Positions 4,644-8,178 of a stretch of 8,178 bases of DNA are shown in pieces; the stretch's first letter is position 1, and every line of letters starts with the position of its first letter. The DNA is from JAMOBE01 sp039908285 (GTDB lineage Bacteria > Pseudomonadota > Alphaproteobacteria > Rhodospirillales > Rhodospirillaceae). Where the stretch lies: positions 1 to 8,178 of the forward strand of contig JAMOBE010000129.1 of assembly GCA_039908285.1 (NCBI GenBank). Reading direction: 5' to 3'. The notes beneath the pieces are model-generated. The model was given only the letters and a program-made list of their open reading frames with translations, ran no database searches and was not told the DNA's origin. The translations under genes were made by a program, and so were the position numbers.

Positions 4644-6050
4644 GTGACGGGCAAGGACCTGTCCCTTTCCGAGGCGATGCCGACCTCTGCGGCGCCCCTC
4701 GCCGGGGAGGTGCGTCTCTCGGAGGACATGCGCCGCGTGCTGTGGTCCTGGGCGGCCCTGTCCGCCGTGTCGCTGACCGTTGCCGCCCTCCTCGCCCTGG
4801 TCCTGGCCGCTCTGCGCACGCCGGTGCTGTTCGATATCCTGCCCGCGGCGTGGGGGCACCTGTTCCGGCCGGTGCTGGTGACCCATGTGGTCATGGCCTC
4901 GGGCGTGTGGTGTCTGGCGGCCCTCGGCGCCATGGCGACCCACGCCATCGGCCAGCGGCGGCGGCCGGGACCGCTGGCGGCGGCCGCGCCGGCCGGCGTG
5001 CTGGCCGGCGTGCTGCTGATGCTGGTGCCGACGCTCGGGGGCGGAGGCGGGGGCGAGGCGTCGATGAACGACTTCGTGCCGGTCATCGTCCATCCCCTCT
5101 ACTACGCCGGGCTCGTGTGCGTGGCGCTCGGCGTGTCCCTGCCGATCGGAGCCCTTCTGCGCACGCTCGACACGAAAAGCCCCTTCGCGGTGGGGGTTGC
5201 CGCCGCCGGGGGGGCGACGCTGGTCGCCTTCTTCTGCTTCACGACCGCCTGGCTGCGCCTGCCGGCGGGGCTCGATCCCTTCACGTTCAACACCATGGTG
5301 TTCTGGGGAGGGGGGAATATCCTCCAGTTCGCCTACTCGGCCCTCACCCTGGCCGCCTGGTATCTCCTGACCGAGCGCGCCTATGGCGAGCCGCCGCTGT
5401 CGCCCCGGCTGTTCATCGTCGCCATCGCCTCCCTGGCCCTGTTCGTACTGCCGGCGCCGGTCCTTATCCTGGTCCAGGACCTCACCACCTGGGAGTACCG
5501 GGACACCTTCACCGACCTGATGCGCCATGGCCTGGTGGCTGGCCCGCTGCTGGTGGCGGCGGGAGCGCTCCGCGTCGCCTGGCGGCGGCGGCGGCCGGGG
5601 GGTAACCACCTCGCCGCCGTGGCGCTGCTCACGTCCATCGCCCTGTTCATGCTGGGGGGGCTGATGGGGTTCTTCCTGCCGGGGGGCGATACCCGCACGC
5701 CGGCCCACTACCACGCCTGTCTCAGCGGGGTCAATCTGGCCCTCATGGGCGTCTTCTGGGACATCATCCTGCCGGTCCTCAGGCGACCGGTGCCGCGGAG
5801 CGGACTGGTGCGGGCGCAGCTCGCGCTGTTTGGCGTCGGTCAACTGGTGTTCGCCTGCGGCCTGTTCGTGGCCGGGCTCGAGGGGGTGCCGCGCAAGACC
5901 GCCGGCATGGAGCAGGGCCTCGACACCACGGTCAAGCTGGTGTCCATGGGGCTCGCCGGAGCGGGGGGAGCGGTGGCGGCGGTGGGGGGCATGCTGTTCG
6001 TCGGCCTGCTGGTGACCAACCTGCTGGTGCGGCCGGGGTCGCGTCGATGA
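4644..6050 (+). CDS. Haem-copper oxidase subunit I-like membrane protein without CuB ligands
   Basis: Predicted 468-residue protein with about 12 membrane helices, the fold of haem-copper oxidase/nitric oxide reductase catalytic subunits. H81 (VLVTHVVMASG, helix 2) and H355/H357 (TPAHYHACLSGVNLALMG, helix 10) match the haem-ligand histidines of the superfamily. The copper site does not match: the helix-6 histidine is asparagine (N225 in FWGGGNILQF), and there is no HH pair anywhere in the protein, including the end of helix 7 (LILVQDLTTW, about 274-283). It could thus hold two haems but not a normal O2- or NO-reducing centre. Function unknown; haem-based electron transfer, sensing or haem handling are inferences. 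The GTG start has GGAGG (4632-4636) seven bases upstream. The stop overlaps the CcsA-like start as ATGA. No oxidase subunit II/III or cytochrome c subunit is adjacent. Confidence 0.75.
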   Translation: MTGKDLSLSEAMPTSAAPLAGEVRLSEDMRRVLWSWAALSAVSLTVAALLALVLAALRTPVLFDILPAAWGHLFRPVLVTHVVMASGVWCLAALGAMATHAIGQRRRPGPLAAAAPAGVLAGVLLMLVPTLGGGGGGEASMNDFVPVIVHPLYYAGLVCVALGVSLPIGALLRTLDTKSPFAVGVAAAGGATLVAFFCFTTAWLRLPAGLDPFTFNTMVFWGGGNILQFAYSALTLAAWYLLTERAYGEPPLSPRLFIVAIASLALFVLPAPVLILVQDLTTWEYRDTFTDLMRHGLVAGPLLVAAGALRVAWRRRRPGGNHLAAVALLTSIALFMLGGLMGFFLPGGDTRTPAHYHACLSGVNLALMGVFWDIILPVLRRPVPRSGLVRAQLALFGVGQLVFACGLFVAGLEGVPRKTAGMEQGLDTTVKLVSMGLAGAGGAVAAVGGMLFVGLLVTNLLVRPGSRR

Positions 6051-6856
6051 CCGCCGAGACCGCCGTCACCATCCTCGGCATGGCGTTCTACCTGGCCGCC
6101 GCCGGCACCACGGTGCTGCTGGAGGTGTGGCGGGAGCGCAGCCCAAGCCTGTCCATCGGCCTGGTGCTGGCGGGGCAGCTCGTCCATGGGATCGGCATCG
6201 GCCTGCGCTGGGAGCGCCTGGGCCACGGCCCCTACGTCAATCTTTACGAGATTCTTTCCAGCAGCATCCACACCCTGCACACGGCGGTGATCCTTGCGGT
6301 CCTGGTGGTTCCCCGCCTCAAGCCGATGCTGGTGGTCCTGCTGCCGCTCCTGACGCCGATGGTGCTGTGGTTCCTGCTGGTGCCACCCGCCGACTCCCTC
6401 GTGCCGGTCACCTACGCCACCGTCTGGCTGCCGGTCCATGTGTGGCTCGGCAAGATCTTCATGGGGATCATGTTCATCGCCGTCGGCGGCAGCACGGTGA
6501 TCCTGCTGCGATGGTGGTTCGGCGGCGGGCTGTTTCCCATGCTGCCGCGGTCGGAAGCCATCGACGACATCGACACCCGCCTCGTGCTGCTGGCGTTCGT
6601 CTTCGACTGCGCCATGCTGGTGGCCGGCGCGGCGTGGGCTCAGGATGCCTGGGGGCGCTACTGGTCGTGGGATCCGCTGGAGACCTGGTCGTTCCTGACC
6701 TGGCTGGCGGTGGCCACCTTCCTCCACCTGCGCCTCGCCATGCGCCTTAGGCCCCATGTCCCGGCGATGGTGCTGATTGCCGTGTTTTTCCTAGCCTACT
6801 ACACGTTCTTCGGCATGCCGTTCGTGTCCACCAGCGCCCACAAGGGCATCTTCTGA
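6047..6856 (+). CDS. CcsA/ResC-like cytochrome c assembly (haem-handling) protein
   Basis: Predicted 269-residue polytopic inner-membrane protein of the CcmC/CcmF/CcsA haem-handling superfamily. The tryptophan-rich WWD signature is plain (WAQDAWGRYWSWDPLETW, about 197-214), with leucine where many CcsA proteins have lysine (WDPKE). Candidate haem-ligand histidines are H131 in WLPVHVWLGKIF and H265 near the C-terminus (STSAHKGIF). The segment GHGPYVNLYEILSSS (about 59-73) also matches CcsA. In system II cytochrome c maturation CcsA acts with CcsB (ResB) to export haem and attach it to apocytochromes. No CcsB, thioredoxin-like or CcdA gene is present here, and Alphaproteobacteria normally use system I. 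It is translationally coupled to the oxidase-like gene (ATGA overlap), so it may serve that protein. HemX or YpjD-type relatives are the main alternative. Its last 66 bases overlap the convergent gene. Confidence 0.85.
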   Translation: MTAETAVTILGMAFYLAAAGTTVLLEVWRERSPSLSIGLVLAGQLVHGIGIGLRWERLGHGPYVNLYEILSSSIHTLHTAVILAVLVVPRLKPMLVVLLPLLTPMVLWFLLVPPADSLVPVTYATVWLPVHVWLGKIFMGIMFIAVGGSTVILLRWWFGGGLFPMLPRSEAIDDIDTRLVLLAFVFDCAMLVAGAAWAQDAWGRYWSWDPLETWSFLTWLAVATFLHLRLAMRLRPHVPAMVLIAVFFLAYYTFFGMPFVSTSAHKGIF

Positions 6857-8107
6857 GGCTTCCGCCGCTCCGGCCAGGAACGCCACCGCCAGCCAGACCC
6901 CGCCCAGCCACCAGTTCTGGAACGCGCCATAGCTGGAGTTGGCGATCAGCAGCACCGTCACCAGCAGGGCCAGGGCGGCGGCGCGCTCGTCGCGGCGGGC
7001 GAGGACGAGGGGAGTCCGGCGGACGGTCACCACCACCAGCGCTCCCGCCATCACCACCCCCGGCACCCCAAGCTCCAGCCACCACTGCAGCAGGGTGTTG
7101 TGGGGATGGAGGGGCAGCGTCTCCTGGGTCACGTCGAGACGCCGGCCGTCCGGGTAGTCCACCAGGATGTGCACCTTCTCGGCACCGCCGGGCAGGGAGC
7201 GGGCGGAGTCGAGCCCCCACCCCAGCAGCGGCCGCTCGGCGATGCGTTTCGCCACGAACTGCCAGATGAGGATGCGGTGGTGGATCGACGTCGGCACGAA
7301 CGACGGCAGATGGGCGGCGACCTGCTGCTGATCCCGCGGCAACAGCGGCGGCAACAGCGGCGCCGCGGCCAGGGTGACGACCAGGGTCCCGGCGATCAGC
7401 GCCGCCACCAGGCGGGGCAGCCAGCGGGCGAGGGCGAACACGACGAAGCCCGCCACCAGGGCGGCTCCGGCGGTGTGGGCTCCGGCCCCCGCCACCAGCG
7501 CCAGGCCACCGGCGAAGACCAGGGCGATAGTCCATGACCAAGCCCCCTGGCGGCCCGACATCAGCGCCACGGCCACCGGCCAGACCATCAGCGCCGTCAG
7601 CGCCGCCGAATTCTTGATGAACGAGAAGTAGTTCTTCTCGGTGCGCCAGTCGGCCTGGCTTTCGGGCGTGATGCCGTGGACGGCGCGGGTGATGACGGCG
7701 TCGGTCACCACCTCGAAGCCCAGCACCACGACGGCGGCCAGCGCTCCCGCCAGCAGGCCGCGGCGGAGGATGGCCCGACCGTCGCCGTCGAGGGACAGGG
7801 CGGCCTCAAGCAGCACCAGTCCGGCGATCACGGTCCCGAGAAGCTGGCCGACCTTCAGCAGGGTCTGCCGCGGATCGACCGCCCACAGGGCACCGGCCAT
7901 GCACCAGGCCAGCAGCAGGGCGAAGAGCCAGACCAGCCGGACCGGCGGATGCGGCAGGGTGCGCGTCATCCCATAGCGTATGCCGACCAGGACCAGCGCG
8001 GCGACGGCCTGAAGCGGCGCCACCCCCTTCGAGGCGAACACCGCCAGCGGCAGCATCACGACGGCCGCAAGCGCAAGAACGACGGCCTGGGCCCGGGAGG
8101 CGGTCAC
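6791..8107 (-). CDS. O-antigen ligase/polymerase family membrane protein (Wzy_C)
   Basis: Predicted 438-residue inner-membrane protein with about 10-12 hydrophobic segments. A large periplasmic loop (about 255-335) contains the family's SIHHRILIWQFVAKRIAERP and LLGWGLD (R278, G296-D300), then LPLHPHNTLLQWWLELGVPG (H334, H336, about 331-350). These match the Wzy_C domain shared by WaaL-type ligases, which attach polysaccharide to lipid A-core, and Wzy polymerases. The domain alone does not separate the two. The GTG start at 8107 is supported on the minus strand by GAGGGGGG (8116-8123) eight bases upstream. The C-terminal tail of about 20 residues (from EDALVGAGG on) is encoded antisense to the end of the CcsA-like gene and is probably unconserved. 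No other polysaccharide gene is visible in the window. Confidence 0.87.
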   Translation of the reverse strand: MTASRAQAVVLALAAVVMLPLAVFASKGVAPLQAVAALVLVGIRYGMTRTLPHPPVRLVWLFALLLAWCMAGALWAVDPRQTLLKVGQLLGTVIAGLVLLEAALSLDGDGRAILRRGLLAGALAAVVVLGFEVVTDAVITRAVHGITPESQADWRTEKNYFSFIKNSAALTALMVWPVAVALMSGRQGAWSWTIALVFAGGLALVAGAGAHTAGAALVAGFVVFALARWLPRLVAALIAGTLVVTLAAAPLLPPLLPRDQQQVAAHLPSFVPTSIHHRILIWQFVAKRIAERPLLGWGLDSARSLPGGAEKVHILVDYPDGRRLDVTQETLPLHPHNTLLQWWLELGVPGVVMAGALVVVTVRRTPLVLARRDERAAALALLVTVLLIANSSYGAFQNWWLGGVWLAVAFLAGAAEASEDALVGAGGHERHAEERVVG

Positions 8108-8154
8108 GACGGCAGCCCCCCTCAGAGCCTGAAAATGTATTCGGACCCTTTACT

Positions 8155-8178
8155 CCCTCTCCCCCTCGAGGGGGAGAG
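8155..8178. repeat. Palindromic repeat, copy 4 (TCGA-centred), cut by window edge
   Basis: CCCTCTCCCCCTC followed by the first 11 bases of its reverse complement; the window ends before the palindrome completes. It has the same centre as copy 1 but the orientation of copies 2 and 3 (ACTCCC on the left). It lies 48 bases upstream of the start of the leftward O-antigen ligase-like gene, between that gene and whatever lies to the right. Confidence 0.8.

Noticed and set aside
4599..5843. Long open frame (414 codons) antisense to the oxidase-like gene
   Set aside because: Composition dominated by Arg, Gln, His, Gly and Pro, typical of antisense frames in GC-rich DNA. The plus strand has helices, a Shine-Dalgarno site and ligand motifs.
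4644..6050. Calling this gene a functional cytochrome c oxidase or nitric oxide reductase subunit
   Set aside because: The copper ligands are missing and there are no partner subunits, so only the fold-level relationship is supported.
5840..6757. Open frame (305 codons) antisense to the oxidase-like and CcsA-like genes
   Set aside because: His/Gln/Gly/Asp-rich shadow spanning the junction of two well-supported plus-strand genes; no motif.
6939..7976. Plus-strand open frames opposite the O-antigen ligase-like gene
   Set aside because: Ser/Thr/Ala/Arg-rich shadow frames without ribosome sites or motifs. The minus strand encodes hydrophobic helices and the Wzy_C motifs.
157..8178. Four similar repeats considered as a CRISPR array or insertion-sequence ends
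   Set aside because: They are kilobases apart, perfectly palindromic, have no regular spacers, and no transposase or cas gene lies between them. Intergenic palindromes/terminators fit better.

Overview
This window is chromosomal DNA from a high-GC alphaproteobacterium, most likely of the Rhodospirillales. The grounds are G/C-biased third codon positions, the alphaproteobacterial gene order small coiled-coil protein / zapA / 6S RNA / 5-formyltetrahydrofolate cyclo-ligase, and the style of the proteins. The assignment rests on gene order and protein motifs, not on a database search.

Left part (1-893): a possible divergent gene running off the left edge on the minus strand, an A/T-rich island, a GC-rich palindromic repeat with a second hairpin beside it, then a NarL/FixJ-type response regulator with no histidine kinase nearby. 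Centre-left (897-3078): a good sigma70-like promoter (907-935) precedes a small heptad-repeat protein and zapA. A second promoter inside the end of zapA fits a 6S RNA starting near 1501. The 6S RNA runs into the start region of 5-formyltetrahydrofolate cyclo-ligase, which overlaps by ATGA with a YmdB/TIGR00282 metallophosphoesterase. This is a conserved housekeeping block for cell division, global transcription control and folate metabolism.

Centre (3079-4643): an exported M16-family protein that lacks the zinc-binding HxxEH motif, bounded on each side by a copy of the palindromic repeat, each probably acting as a terminator. Right (4644-6856): a two-gene translationally coupled unit. The first gene is a 12-helix protein of the haem-copper oxidase subunit I fold that keeps haem-ligand histidines but lacks the CuB ligands. 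The second is a CcsA/ResC-like haem-handling membrane protein with a WWD motif. This pair is the least ordinary part of the window. Far right (6791-8107, minus strand): an O-antigen ligase/polymerase-family membrane protein whose 3' end overlaps the CcsA-like gene tail to tail by 66 bp. A fourth repeat copy is cut by the right edge.

No gene-free stretch exceeds 300 bases. No tRNA, rRNA, CRISPR array, transposase or integrase was seen. Most of the window is ordinary chromosomal core. The candidates for something less described are the CuB-less oxidase-like/CcsA-like pair, the unpaired non-catalytic M16 protein, and the 6S RNA overlapping a coding start.
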